Shown: positions 1 to 7,809 of the stretch, piece by piece | How the letters are laid out: each line of letters begins with the position of its first letter | Position numbering within the stretch: position 1 is the stretch's first letter | Assembly: GCA_023384105.1 (NCBI GenBank) | Contig: JAHDXR010000012.1 | Location: 62,001-126,000 of the forward strand | Direction of reading: 5' to 3' | Length of the DNA: 64,000 nt | Origin: Hyphomonadaceae bacterium | Lineage (GTDB): Bacteria; Pseudomonadota; Alphaproteobacteria; Caulobacterales; Aquidulcibacteraceae | Position numbers and translations under genes: made by a program | Notes under the pieces: generated by a model | Seen by the model: only the letters and a program-made list of their open reading frames with translations | Told to the model about the DNA's origin: nothing | Databases searched by the model: none

Positions 1-1
1 G

Positions 2-280
2 ATGGCCGGCAAGCCGTTCGCGCCGATCTACGAACTGGCCTACCGCGAACTGGACGCTCTGGGCGGCGCGCCGGATCGCGCGCGCATCCTGTGCATCGGC
101 GACGGCGTCGGCACCGATGTCGCCGGCGCCAACGGACAGGGGCTCGACAGCGTGTTCATCGCCTCGGGCATGCACGGCGAAGCGCTCTGGACCAACGGCG
201 CCGCCGACGCGGCGAAAATCGAAGCGGCGCTGGCGCAGGAGAACGCGCGCGCGACCTACGCCATGGCGGCGCTGGCCTAA
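2..280 (+). CDS. HAD-family hydrolase (TIGR01459-type), C-terminal part
   Basis: This is the last 92 residues of a HAD hydrolase whose beginning lies left of the window; the first ATG seen here is probably internal. The segment CIGDGVGTDVAGANGQGLD carries the HAD motif IV GDG..TD, which binds the metal and phosphate, and the helix that follows it. The GKP near the start fits the preceding cap/core junction of the class IIA (NagD-like) subfamily. The substrate is unknown. The gene ends 10 bases before a palindromic repeat. The family assignment is good, but the precise role is open. Confidence 0.75.
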   Translation: MAGKPFAPIYELAYRELDALGGAPDRARILCIGDGVGTDVAGANGQGLDSVFIASGMHGEALWTNGAADAAKIEAALAQENARATYAMAALA

Positions 281-290
281 CGCCACGCCC

Positions 291-382
291 ATGGACCGCC
301 GGCGTCCCGCCGGCATACGGCGTTTCAACTTCACACCGCACGCAGGATGAAGCGAAGCTGCCGGCAAGACGCCGGCGGTCCA
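291..382. repeat. Family A palindromic repeat, copy 1
   Basis: The inverted arms start ATGGACCGCCGGCG and end CGCCGGCGGTCCA, with about 40 bases between them. The same arms recur at 12787-12871, 17208-17310, 50131-50340, 60827-60945 and inside dnaX (62369-62460). Half copies lie elsewhere in the window. This copy fills the gap between two convergent genes and could fold as a hairpin in the transcript, so it may act as a terminator. The end point of the right arm is approximate. Confidence 0.85.
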
Positions 383-404
383 AACGAAGCGCGAGCACTA
401 TGCC

Positions 405-1325
405 CTAATACGACTGCACGCCGAGATCGCGGTAGGTTTCACCGATATGGCGGTCGAAATCGCGGGCGAGGTTCATGTCTTCGCGGCCCGCATCTTCGCC
501 GCTGCGGCGGCGGGCGACGCCGCGCCCGAACAAGGCGGTGGGATTGCCCGGCTCCACTTCGAGCACGCGCTCGAACGAAGCGCGGGCGTTCGCCCACTCG
601 CCGCCGCGCAGCTGCAGCACGCCGCGGCACACTTGCGCTTCGACATTGTGCGGACTGGCGGCGACGGCGGCTTCCGCGTCGGTGCGGGCGCGGTCGAGAT
701 TGCGCGCGGCGTGCAGATCGAGCCAGCAGCGCCCCGCGCGCGCGTCCGCCAGCGCGCCATCGAGCCGCACGGCGGCGTCGAAGTCCGCCGCAGCGCCTTC
801 GAGATCGCCCGAACGCTGCTTGGCGCGGGCGCGGCCGGCCATCGCCGCGGCCATGCCCGGATCGAGGCGGAGCGTCGCGTCGAACGCGCTGATCGCCTGC
901 TCGAACTGGCCGCGGCTCAGCGCGATCTGGCCCAGCAGCGCGTTGGCGCGCGCCGCCCGTTCGCTCGCGCGCGCCCGTTCAAGCAGGGGCTCGGCGGCGT
1001 CGAGCTGGCCACTCTGCACCAGGATGCCGGCGCGGCCGACCAGCGCCTCGGCGTCGTTCTCGTCGAGCCGCAGCGCCGCCTCATAGTCGCGCAGCGCCGC
1101 CGTCACCTCGCCGGTTTCGAGCCGCGCGGCGGCGCGGCCGTTCAGCGCGGCGGCGCGGGCGGCGCCGTCGATGGCGGCGTCGTCGATGACGCGCGTGCAG
1201 GCGTCGATGCGGGCGGCGCGATCCGCGAGCGTGCGGCATTCGGCAAGGAGATCGGGCGGCGTCTCATCCGCGCGCTCGCACGCGGCCAGCGCCAGCAGGC
1301 CCGCCGCCACAACGATCCGCTTCAT
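405..1325 (-). CDS. Tetratricopeptide-repeat lipoprotein
   Basis: The protein has 306 residues. The start is the ATG at 1325 because it gives a clean lipoprotein signal: MKRIVV, a hydrophobic stretch, then the lipobox LAAC at about residues 15-18. A longer open frame upstream would overlap the divergent SDR gene and has no such signal. The rest is a series of helical TPR units (ALRDYEAALRLDENDAEAL, AISAFDATLRLDPGMAAAM, and others), so it probably scaffolds protein contacts at the outer membrane or periplasm. There is no catalytic domain. It is divergent from the SDR gene, with an 82-bp gap that should hold both promoters. The partner is unknown. Confidence 0.8.
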   Translation of the reverse strand: MKRIVVAAGLLALAACERADETPPDLLAECRTLADRAARIDACTRVIDDAAIDGAARAAALNGRAAARLETGEVTAALRDYEAALRLDENDAEALVGRAGILVQSGQLDAAEPLLERARASERAARANALLGQIALSRGQFEQAISAFDATLRLDPGMAAAMAGRARAKQRSGDLEGAAADFDAAVRLDGALADARAGRCWLDLHAARNLDRARTDAEAAVAASPHNVEAQVCRGVLQLRGGEWANARASFERVLEVEPGNPTALFGRGVARRRSGEDAGREDMNLARDFDRHIGETYRDLGVQSY

Positions 1326-1407
1326 TCCACCCTCCACCAGCGTCAAGCCTAGACCGCCGCGCCGGCGCCCGCCTAGAGTTCGCCTGCAGATAACAGGGAG
1401 CGCGGCG

Positions 1408-2178
1408 ATGGCCAATTTGTTCGATCTTGCGGGGAAGACCGCCATCATCACCGGCTCCTCGCGCGGCATCGGCAAGGCGATCGCCCACCGCATGGCCGAG
1501 CACGGCGCCAACGTGGTCGTCTCCTCGCGCAAGGCGGACGCCTGCGAGGCGGCGGCGGCCGAGATCAACGAGCTGGTCGGCCGCAAGGCCGCGGTCGCCA
1601 TCGCCGCCAACATCGCCAGCAAGGACGCGCTGCAGACCCTCGTCGACGAGACCAACCGCGCCTTCGGCCGGATCGACATCTGCGTCTGCAACGCCGCCTC
1701 CAACCCCTATTTCGGGCCGATGGGCGGGATTTCGGACGATCAGTTCATGAAGATCCTGCAGAACAACATCGTCTCCAATCACTGGCTGATCAACATGTGC
1801 GCGCCGCAGATGCGCGCGCGCAAGGACGGCGCGGTGATCATCATTTCATCGATCGGCGGGCTCAAGGGCTCGCCGGTGATCGGCGCCTACGACATCTCGA
1901 AAGCGGCCGACATGCAGCTCGCGCGCAACCTCGCGGTCGAGTTCGGACCCGACAATGTGCGCGTGAACACGATCGCGCCGGGCCTGGTGCAGACCGATTT
2001 CGCGCGCGCGCTGTGGGAGAATCCGGCGATCCTGAAAGCGTCGAGCGAGCGCGCGGCGCTGAAGCGGATCGGTCAGCCGGACGAGATCGCAGGCATGGCG
2101 GTGCTGCTGGCCTCGAAGGCCGGCGCCTTCCTGACCGGTCAGACGCTCATCATCGACGGCGGCGTAATGGCGTCGTAG
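1408..2178 (+). CDS. SDR family oxidoreductase
   Basis: This 256-residue classical short-chain dehydrogenase binds NAD(P) through TGSSRGIG at residues 15-22. It carries NAAS near 95, the catalytic Ser at 147/148, and Tyr161 and Lys165 in YDISK. The C-terminal LIIDGG is typical. The start at ATG 1408 follows a CAGGGAG ribosome-binding site by about 9 bases. Longer frames upstream would run into the divergent lipoprotein. Its substrate cannot be told from sequence; the nearest general resemblance is to glucose/ribitol-type and acyl-CoA-related SDRs. Its 3' end overlaps the convergent receiver-domain gene by 40 bp. Confidence 0.88.
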   Translation: MANLFDLAGKTAIITGSSRGIGKAIAHRMAEHGANVVVSSRKADACEAAAAEINELVGRKAAVAIAANIASKDALQTLVDETNRAFGRIDICVCNAASNPYFGPMGGISDDQFMKILQNNIVSNHWLINMCAPQMRARKDGAVIIISSIGGLKGSPVIGAYDISKAADMQLARNLAVEFGPDNVRVNTIAPGLVQTDFARALWENPAILKASSERAALKRIGQPDEIAGMAVLLASKAGAFLTGQTLIIDGGVMAS

Positions 2179-2558
2179 GGCGCGCCGAGCACGGAGGCGA
2201 TGTTCAGCCTCAGCGACTGCGCGTTGAACGGCTTCACGATGTAGGAGGCGGCGCCGGCGCGGCGCGCGGCGGCCTGTCCCTCGGCGCTGTCGTTGGCCAC
2301 CATCAGGAACGGCGTGTGGGCGAGGCGCGCGTCGGCGCGCACGCGCTGCAGCAGCTCGACGCCGGTCATCGGCGTCATGCTGGTGTCGGAGATCACGAGG
2401 CCGTACGGCTTGGCCCGCATCTTCGCCAGCGCTGCGGCGCCGTCATTGGCTTCGTCGATCTGGCTGAACCCGAGCTGGCGAAGCAGATTGCGCAGGATGC
2501 GGATCATCGTGTTGTAGTCGTCCACGATCAGGATCGGCATCGTCATCGATACAGACAT
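2139..2558 (-). CDS. Single-domain response regulator (CheY-like)
   Basis: The protein is a lone receiver domain of about 139 residues. It has the acidic pair in LIVDDY, the phosphoacceptor Asp at about residue 58 in VISDTSM, and the conserved Lys at about 109 in YIVKPF. The usual Thr/Ser after beta-4 is Ala (FLMVAND, about residue 88), which is unusual for a CheY-type switch. The start is uncertain: ATGs at 2573, 2558 and 2540 are all in frame, and 2558 is chosen because a GAGAGCGG precedes it. There is no output domain, so it must act by binding a partner, for example in chemotaxis or a phosphorelay. It overlaps the SDR gene tail to tail. Confidence 0.82.
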   Translation of the reverse strand: MSVSMTMPILIVDDYNTMIRILRNLLRQLGFSQIDEANDGAAALAKMRAKPYGLVISDTSMTPMTGVELLQRVRADARLAHTPFLMVANDSAEGQAAARRAGAASYIVKPFNAQSLRLNIASVLGAPYDAITPPSMMSV

Positions 2559-2597
2559 GTCCGCTCTCGTCATACCCTCCGGCGCTGTTGTCAGGAG

Positions 2598-2642
2598 ACG
2601 TCCGCCGCCGGGCCGGGGTGCGTCGGACCGGCGGCGGGACGT
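2598..2642. promoter_or_regulatory. Strong GC hairpin in ribF / receiver intergenic region
   Basis: The arms ACGTCCGCCGCCGG (2598-2611) and CCGGCGGCGGGACGT (2628-2642) pair with one bulged base around a 16-base loop. The gap runs from about 2559 to 2814, between divergent genes. The hairpin lies in the leader of the receiver gene or upstream of ribF. No U-run follows on either strand, so a simple intrinsic terminator is unlikely. The AT-rich stretch 2660-2720 is the likeliest promoter area. Function is inferred only. Confidence 0.4.
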
Positions 2643-2814
2643 TACCGGCTAAGGTTGCGCCGTGTTATGGAATTACCGATAGCAGAGGTCCGAGAATTTT
2701 CGGTAAAACAGCGCTTAAGCATGAGTGAACAGGCGCCCTTTCCACGCGCGCGGAGATACGCTTTGGCAACGGTCGGCGCCGCATTGACCGCAAACGCAAA
2801 CGCTTTGTGAACCA

Positions 2815-3744
2815 ATGTCGACGCTAGGCCCTTCCAGCACGGTTCCCGACGACGCGCGCGGCGCGGCCATCGCGCTCGGCAATTTCGACGGCGTGCATCG
2901 CGGCCATCAGGCGGTGATCGCGTCCGCGCGCGCGGTCGCGGAACAACGCGGCGTCCCCGTGGGCGTCGCCATCTTCGAGCCGCACCCGCGCCGCTTCTTT
3001 CAGCCCGACGCGCCGCCGTTCCGGCTGCAATCGTCGGCGCAGCGGGCGCGGGCGCTTGCCGCCTGCGGCGTCGCGGAAGTGTACGAGATCGGCTTCGACG
3101 AAAGCCTCGCGCGCTCCACCGACCGCGAATTCGCGCAGCGGCTGATCCACGACTGCATCGGCGCGGTGCATGTCAGCGTCGGCGCCGATTTCCGCTTCGG
3201 CCGCGGGCGCATGGGCGACGTGGAGAGCTTGAAGCGCCTGGGCGCGGAGTTCGGCTTCACCGTCGAAGCGGTGGCGCCGGTCGGCGGGGCGGAGAAGATT
3301 TCCTCGACCGCCGTGCGCGAAGCGATCGCCGCCGGCGACATGGCGCGCGCCGCGGACCTGCTCGGCCGGCCATGGGCGATCGAGGGCGAAGTGCGGCGCG
3401 GCTTCGCGCGCGGACGCGGCTTCGGCTTTCCCACCGCGAATCTCGCGCTTGGCGATTATGTGCGGCCGCGGCTGGGCATTTACGCGGTGCGCGTGGATCT
3501 CGGCGACGGCGTACTGCTGCCGGGCGTCGCCAGCGTCGGCGTGAACCCGACGGTCGGGTCGCTGCCGGCGCCGGTGCTGGAAGCGCACCTGCTCGATTTC
3601 AGCGGCGATCTGTACGGCCGGCTGATCGAGGTCGAACTCATCGCCTTCCTGCGCGACGAAGCGAAGTTCGACGACACCGACGCGCTCAAGACGCAGATGA
3701 CGCAGGACGTGATCGAAGCGCGCCGCGCGCTGATCGGCAGCTAG
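2815..3744 (+). CDS. ribF: Bifunctional riboflavin kinase / FAD synthetase
   Basis: The enzyme makes FMN from riboflavin and ATP and then adenylylates FMN to FAD in the cytoplasm. It has 309 residues, normal for RibF. The N-terminal nucleotidyltransferase has GNFDGVHRGHQ at 22-32 (the HxGH-type motif) and a late SSTAVREAI (the ISSTxxR motif). The C-terminal riboflavin-kinase domain starts near residue 185 and carries GRGFGFPTANL. It stands alone, with the receiver gene divergent upstream and a half repeat downstream. Confidence 0.95.
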   Translation: MSTLGPSSTVPDDARGAAIALGNFDGVHRGHQAVIASARAVAEQRGVPVGVAIFEPHPRRFFQPDAPPFRLQSSAQRARALAACGVAEVYEIGFDESLARSTDREFAQRLIHDCIGAVHVSVGADFRFGRGRMGDVESLKRLGAEFGFTVEAVAPVGGAEKISSTAVREAIAAGDMARAADLLGRPWAIEGEVRRGFARGRGFGFPTANLALGDYVRPRLGIYAVRVDLGDGVLLPGVASVGVNPTVGSLPAPVLEAHLLDFSGDLYGRLIEVELIAFLRDEAKFDDTDALKTQMTQDVIEARRALIGS

Positions 3745-3750
3745 CGCCGC

Positions 3751-3805
3751 ATCGGACCGCCGGCTTCCAGCCGGCATTTTCGTTTCATCCTGCACGCGGG
3801 CAGAA
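3751..3805. repeat. Family A repeat, left half
   Basis: One arm (CGGACCGCCGGCTTCCAGCC) is followed by the internal segment TTTCATCCTGC that is also seen, in opposite orientation, in the copy at 291-382. The matching right arm is absent here, but its exact complement occurs at 39813-39838. It lies between convergent genes. Confidence 0.65.
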
Positions 3806-3821
3806 GGCTAAGGCGCTCGCG

Positions 3822-4295
3822 TCAGCCCGCGCTGCGTCCGCCCGAGGCGGCGAACTTCGCCGTCAGCGCCCGCAACCCCTCGATCACGGCGCTGCGCAGC
3901 GCGCTGTCGCCGGCGACGTCCGAGCGGCGCAGCGACTTCATCGCCACCACATGCACGCGGATCGGCTCCATGTCGGAGGCGCCGTCGCGCCAGTTCGACG
4001 TGAGTTCGCACAGACTGCGGCCGGCTTCGCTGAGTTCGCTCAGGCCGAACGCGCCGGCCTCGTTCAGAATCTCGTTGGCGAGCGCATAGACGCGCGCCGG
4101 ATCCGCCTTGCCGCTCTTGGTGACCGCGTCGATCTCGGCGATCTTGACGTCGAGCGCGTCCATGCATTCATCGCGCACCTCCTCGACGGCCTGCGCGGCT
4201 TTCGCCAGCGCATCCTCGACGGTCATGCCGCCGACGGTGGAGACCGCTTTCGCAAGTTTGTTCTCGATGCGATGGGTGCGGACGATATGGGACAT
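3822..4295 (-). CDS. Helical protein resembling Caulobacterales CheE-type chemotaxis accessory protein
   Basis: The protein is 157 residues, mostly amphipathic helix, with no signal peptide or membrane segment. Its opening MSHIVRTHRIENKLAK and the later LANEILNEAGAFGLSELSEA resemble proteins annotated as CheE or chemotaxis accessory in Caulobacter relatives; that link is from memory of the family and is only moderate. The start is ATG 4295, two bases after the stop of the receiver gene upstream, so the two are co-transcribed. Pairing with a receiver domain supports a role in two-component signalling. An Hpt-like helical bundle is an alternative, but no clear phospho-His motif stands out. Confidence 0.7.
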   Translation of the reverse strand: MSHIVRTHRIENKLAKAVSTVGGMTVEDALAKAAQAVEEVRDECMDALDVKIAEIDAVTKSGKADPARVYALANEILNEAGAFGLSELSEAGRSLCELTSNWRDGASDMEPIRVHVVAMKSLRRSDVAGDSALRSAVIEGLRALTAKFAASGGRSAG

Positions 4296-4297
4296 GC

Positions 4298-4825
4298 TCA
4301 GGCGGCGCTTTCCGTATCTTCTTGGTCGATGGTGGAATCGTTGTTTCGCCGGCCGAGGCCGGTGGGCGGCTCTTCCACCTTGAAGCGGCGGTCCGGCCCC
4401 AGGTACTTGCCGACTTCGACGTAGGGTCGCCTGTCGCGGGACACCCACAGGATGCGGTCGAGCAGGGTCGCCGGCGTCAGTGGCTTGGCGACGAAGAAGT
4501 TGGCGCCGCTGTCGCGCGCGCGCCGCACGCTGGACGGGGTCGAGTGCCCCGAGACCAGGATGATCGGAATGAAGCGGTTGGGATGCTGCTCCTGCCGGCG
4601 CAGCCAGCGGATCAGCTCGACGCCGTCGCCGCTCGCGCCGGGATCGGCGATCATGAGATCGAACGGGGCTGTCGTCAGCGCGTTGCGCGCCTCTTCGACG
4701 CTGGTGCAGGCGCGAATAGTGCGGATGCCGAAGCCACGGCAGATTTGAGTCAGGATTTTGCAGCCGTGCACGCTCTCATCGAGCGTGAGCAGCGCCACCC
4801 TCTCAAGATTGATCCAGCGGCTCAA
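4298..4825 (-). CDS. Response regulator receiver-domain protein
   Basis: The protein has 175 residues. The receiver domain (about 8-130) has a predicted phosphoacceptor Asp61 in LMIADPGASG, Ser92 in ILVSGHS and Lys114 in FVAKPLTP. The first acidic pair is reduced to TLDE (Asp16). A 45-residue C-terminal tail, rich in charged residues, has no recognisable output domain. It is the first gene of a two-gene leftward operon with the CheE-like protein. A protein-protein signalling role is likely. Confidence 0.85.
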   Translation of the reverse strand: MSRWINLERVALLTLDESVHGCKILTQICRGFGIRTIRACTSVEEARNALTTAPFDLMIADPGASGDGVELIRWLRRQEQHPNRFIPIILVSGHSTPSSVRRARDSGANFFVAKPLTPATLLDRILWVSRDRRPYVEVGKYLGPDRRFKVEEPPTGLGRRNNDSTIDQEDTESAA

Positions 4826-4890
4826 CTCGCGGTCCCTGGCATGTTGACACCGGCCCCGGATGAGGCCGCCGCGTTTATGCCAGCAACTGG

Positions 4891-5349
4891 TTAAGGGATT
4901 GGCGCCTCGCCGGCGGCGGGACGAGCCGGAATTTTAACTTCCGCTTCCCCCTCCAGCACCACCGTCTCGCCGACCCGGCACGTGCAATGCAATTTGGCGC
5001 GACGGCCCTTCTCGGTGAGTTCTGTGACCTCAACGCTGGCTTCGACCGTGTCGCCGATGCGCACCGGCGCGAGGAAGCGAAGCGTTTGCGAAATGTAAAT
5101 CGCGCCGGGGCCCGGCAGGCGCGTGCCGATGACGGCCGAGATGAGGCTCGCCGTGTAGAGGCCGTGCGCGATGCGCCCGCCGAACGGGGTCTTGGCGGCG
5201 AAGTGCTCGGAGAGGTGGATCGGATTGCGGTCGCCGCTGATCTCGGCGAAGCCGACCACGTCGGACGATCTCACCTCTTTCAGGTAGGTCTCGCGCATGC
5301 CGACGCTGAGGTCTTCGAAATAGAGCGAACGCATTTCCGGGAGAGTCAT
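4891..5349 (-). CDS. MaoC family (R)-hydratase
   Basis: This is a 152-residue single hot-dog domain, the size of PhaJ-type (R)-specific enoyl-CoA hydratases, which hydrate trans-2-enoyl-CoA to (R)-3-hydroxyacyl-CoA. The catalytic Asp/His motif is seen as SGDRNPIH at about 38-45, followed by FGGRIAHG. The ATG at 5349 overlaps the tadA stop (ATGA); an internal ATG at 5334 is the alternative start. It is the last gene of a three-gene operon (ABM protein, tadA, MaoC), so its expression is coupled to tadA. Confidence 0.88.
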   Translation of the reverse strand: MTLPEMRSLYFEDLSVGMRETYLKEVRSSDVVGFAEISGDRNPIHLSEHFAAKTPFGGRIAHGLYTASLISAVIGTRLPGPGAIYISQTLRFLAPVRIGDTVEASVEVTELTEKGRRAKLHCTCRVGETVVLEGEAEVKIPARPAAGEAPIP

Positions 5350-5942
5350 TCGTGATCCTCTTCCTCGCCCCGCGCAGCGGAGGAGTGCGCCGCGAAGCGA
5401 CGGGTGGGGGACAGTCTGTCGTCGCTTGCGCGCGACCCCATGTCTCCCTCCCCTTTCCCCTCTCCCGCGCTGCGGGGCGAGGGGAAATTGCGCCTCGCCT
5501 TAAAAAAATCCTTCAGCAGCTTCGCCGCCGCCTCGGCTTCGACGCCCGACGCAACCGCCGGCTTCCAGTGACATTGAGGATGATCCCAGACTTTTGCGCC
5601 ATGCGCCACGCCGCCGCTCTTAGGGTCGCTCGCGCCATAGACGACGCGGGCGATGCGGGCGTGGCTGATGGCGCCGGCGCACATGGCGCAGGGCTCCAGC
5701 GTTACGTAAAGCGTGAGGCCCGGCCTCAAGCGATAGTTGCCGGTCGCTTCCGCCGCGCCGCGCAGCGCGAGGATTTCGGCGTGCGCGGTGGGATCGTTGC
5801 GGCCGATCGGGCCGTTGGCGGCGCTGGCGACGACCTCGCCGCTCGCCTCGTCGACGATCACGCAGCCGACCGGCGTTTCGCCGGCCGCCGCCGCCTCTTC
5901 CGCCAGCGACAGCGCCAGGCCCATATGGCGCCGGTCGCTCAT
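5346..5942 (-). CDS. tadA: tRNA-specific adenosine deaminase with repeat-derived C-terminal tail
   Basis: TadA deaminates the wobble A34 of tRNA-Arg(ACG) to inosine. A tRNA-Arg(ACG) lies at 23629 in this window. The 198-residue protein has the zinc/catalytic motifs HAE at 54-56 and PCAMC at 84-88. The start ATG 5942 overlaps the preceding stop (ATGA). Residues from about 152 to the end are not part of the family: they begin NFPSPRSAGEGKGEG and come from a palindromic repeat (about 5440-5500) read through to the ATGA overlap with the MaoC gene. The deaminase core is complete. Confidence 0.9.
   Translation of the reverse strand: MSDRRHMGLALSLAEEAAAAGETPVGCVIVDEASGEVVASAANGPIGRNDPTAHAEILALRGAAEATGNYRLRPGLTLYVTLEPCAMCAGAISHARIARVVYGASDPKSGGVAHGAKVWDHPQCHWKPAVASGVEAEAAAKLLKDFFKARRNFPSPRSAGEGKGEGDMGSRASDDRLSPTRRFAAHSSAARGEEEDHE
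5445..5500. repeat. Palindromic repeat inside the 3' end of tadA
   Basis: The segment TCCCCTTTCCCCTCTCCCGC runs into GCTGCGGGGCGAGGGGAA, an imperfect hairpin that encodes PSPRSAGEGKGEG on the minus strand. Such strings are common read-through products of small dispersed repeats in GC-rich proteobacteria. It lengthens TadA beyond the usual length of about 150 residues. Confidence 0.6.
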
Positions 5943-6259
5943 GCGCGGCGCAGTTCGAGCAGGTCGGCGACCACCGGCCCCGAAGCGATGGTCTCGAACG
6001 TGCCGGGGACGATGGCCTCGCGATACATGCGCCGGGCCTCGTCGTCGGAATGACGCATCCGCGTTTCCATCGCCTTCTTCCAGGTCGCTTCGTCGGGCCA
6101 TTGGGCGTAGGCGACGTAAACGCCCTCGCCCGCCTTATGCAGCCGCGAGCCCCAGCCGCCGAACTCCGCGGCGATGCGCTCGGTGCCGCGCTTCCAGCCG
6201 GCCTCGAATTGCGCCTCCAGCCCTGGTACGACCTGCCAACGATAGATCACGGCGAACAT
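5939..6259 (-). CDS. Antibiotic biosynthesis monooxygenase (ABM)-fold protein
   Basis: The protein has 106 residues and opens MFAVIYRWQVVPGLEAQFEA, the first strand-helix unit of the dimeric ferredoxin-like ABM fold. It is followed by the typical YVAYAQWPDEATW segment. Related small proteins degrade heme or oxidise quinones, but many have no known activity, so no substrate is assigned. The start is ATG 6259, which shares bases with the ATG of the divergent rluB-like gene (see findings). It is the first gene of the ABM-tadA-maoC operon. Confidence 0.78.
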   Translation of the reverse strand: MFAVIYRWQVVPGLEAQFEAGWKRGTERIAAEFGGWGSRLHKAGEGVYVAYAQWPDEATWKKAMETRMRHSDDEARRMYREAIVPGTFETIASGPVVADLLELRRA

Positions 6260-7013
6260 GGCCCATTCCTCTTCTCCCCCTTCTAACGCGGAAGCCGAAC
6301 GGATCGCCAAGTTTCTGGCCCGCGCCGGGATCTGCTCGCGCCGCGACGCGGAGAAGCTGATCGCCGAGGGCCGGGTGAAGCTGAACGGCAAGGTGCTGGA
6401 TACGCCGGCGGTCAAGGTGACGGCCGCGGACAAGGTGCTGGTCGACGGCCGCCCCGTCGGCGCGGCCGAGCCGACGCGGCTCTGGCGCTACCACAAGCCC
6501 GCCGGGCTTGTGACCACCCACCGCGACCCGGCCGGGCGGCCGACCGTGTTCGAGCATCTGCCCAAGAGCATGCCGCGCGTGATCTCGGTCGGCCGGCTCG
6601 ACCTCGCCTCCGAGGGCCTCCTGCTGCTGACCAATGACGGCGAGCTGGCGCGGCGGCTCGAACTGCCGTCGAACGGCTGGATCAGGCGCTATCGCGCGCG
6701 CGCGTTCGGGCGCGTCGAGCAGGGCGAACTCGACAAGCTGCGCGAGGGCGTCACGGTCGACGGCGTCCGCTACGGCCCGATCGAGGCGAAGCTCGAACGC
6801 GGCGGCGGCGCCAACGCCTGGATCGCCGTGTCGCTGAGCGAAGGCAAGAACCGCGAAGTGCGGCGCGTGCTTGATGCGCTGGGGCTGAAGGTCAACCGGC
6901 TGATCCGCGTGTCCTACGGGCCGTTCCAGCTCGGCGCGCTGGAGCCCGGCGCAGTCGAAGAAGTGCCGCGCAAAATGCTCAAGGAGCAGCTCGGCAAGGA
7001 CGCGCTGGGCTGA
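6258..7013 (+). CDS. rRNA pseudouridine synthase (RsuA/RluB/RluE/RluF family)
   Basis: The protein has 251 residues. The N-terminal S4 RNA-binding domain (about 14-60) is seen in RIAKFLARAGICSRRDAEKL. The synthase domain carries the catalytic Asp in GRLDLASEGLLLLTNDG (near 115) and the late GKNREVRRVL. RluB, which modifies U2605 of 23S rRNA, is the nearest choice by length and position of the motifs; RsuA is the alternative. The start codon overlaps the start of the divergent ABM gene by two bases, so no upstream leader separates them. Confidence 0.9.
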   Translation: MAHSSSPPSNAEAERIAKFLARAGICSRRDAEKLIAEGRVKLNGKVLDTPAVKVTAADKVLVDGRPVGAAEPTRLWRYHKPAGLVTTHRDPAGRPTVFEHLPKSMPRVISVGRLDLASEGLLLLTNDGELARRLELPSNGWIRRYRARAFGRVEQGELDKLREGVTVDGVRYGPIEAKLERGGGANAWIAVSLSEGKNREVRRVLDALGLKVNRLIRVSYGPFQLGALEPGAVEEVPRKMLKEQLGKDALG

Positions 7014-7016
7014 GCC

Positions 7017-7682
7017 TCAGTGGCCGCCGAGAAAGCCGGGCACGCCGGGGATCAGCGCCGGAAAGAAGTTGTGGCTGTCTTCCCAGACCATGCGGACGCC
7101 GGCGAACACGATGATGGCGATGCCGACCACCGCGATCCAGCGGTGCTTCTCGATGATGCGGGCGATGAAGGTCGCGGCGATCCCCATCAGCACGACCGAG
7201 AGGACCAGGCCGAACGCCATGATCACCTCGTTGTGGCGCGACACCGCGGCGACGGCGAGCACGTTGTCGAGCGACATCGACACGTCGGCGATGATGATCG
7301 TGAGCAGCGCGCTCGCGAACGTCTTCGGCTTCTTGCCACCGGAGGCGATCTCCTCGGCGATCTGTTCGCCCGCGACCGGCTCGCCGACCATCACCGGCTG
7401 GTGCTTGCGCAGATCGTCCCACATGCGCCAGGCGACCCAGAACAGCAGCAGGCCGCCGACCAGCAGCAGGCCCCTGATCTCCAGGAGCTGGATGGTGATG
7501 CCGGCGAACAGGATGCGCAGCACCAGGGCCATGACGATGCCCCAGAAGATGGCGCGCTTCTGCTGCTGCGCCGGCAGCGCCGAGGCGGCGAGGCCGACGG
7601 CGACGGCGTTGTCCCCCGCCAGGGCGAGGTCGATCAGAATGACTTGGAACAGCGCTGCGATGTCGGCGACGATCATGTCCAC
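7017..7682 (-). CDS. TerC family integral membrane protein (YjbE type)
   Basis: The 221-residue protein has about seven membrane segments. The paired acidic motifs LALAGDNAVAVGLAA (about 19-33) and ADVSMSLDNVLAVAA (near 140) are the signature of TerC/Alx proteins, which are linked to manganese or other metal export and to supply of metals to exported enzymes. A polar loop around 95-125 separates the halves. It is convergent with the rluB-like gene (3-bp gap) and divergent from rsmD. Confidence 0.9.
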   Translation of the reverse strand: MDMIVADIAALFQVILIDLALAGDNAVAVGLAASALPAQQQKRAIFWGIVMALVLRILFAGITIQLLEIRGLLLVGGLLLFWVAWRMWDDLRKHQPVMVGEPVAGEQIAEEIASGGKKPKTFASALLTIIIADVSMSLDNVLAVAAVSRHNEVIMAFGLVLSVVLMGIAATFIARIIEKHRWIAVVGIAIIVFAGVRMVWEDSHNFFPALIPGVPGFLGGH

Positions 7683-7743
7683 GGCAGCTCTACTCCTGGC
7701 GTTTTCTGGGGCCGCTCTTGTTCACGAAGGCTGACGTTTAGGT

Positions 7744-7785
7744 CAAGCGCTTGGCGGCGGGCCGTAAGCGCGACATATGGCGCTT
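7744..7785. promoter_or_regulatory. Repeated GCGCTT inverted sites between TerC and rsmD
   Basis: CAAGCGCTTG (7744-7753) is a perfect 10-bp palindrome. AAGCGC and GCGCTT (7766-7771 and 7780-7785) form a second dyad with an 8-bp spacer. Both lie in the 127-bp divergent intergenic region. They look like operator half-sites, but no regulator is known; chance in GC-rich DNA is possible. Confidence 0.35.
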
Positions 7786-7809
7786 GCCGAAGCGGAATGA
7801 AGGCGGGCG

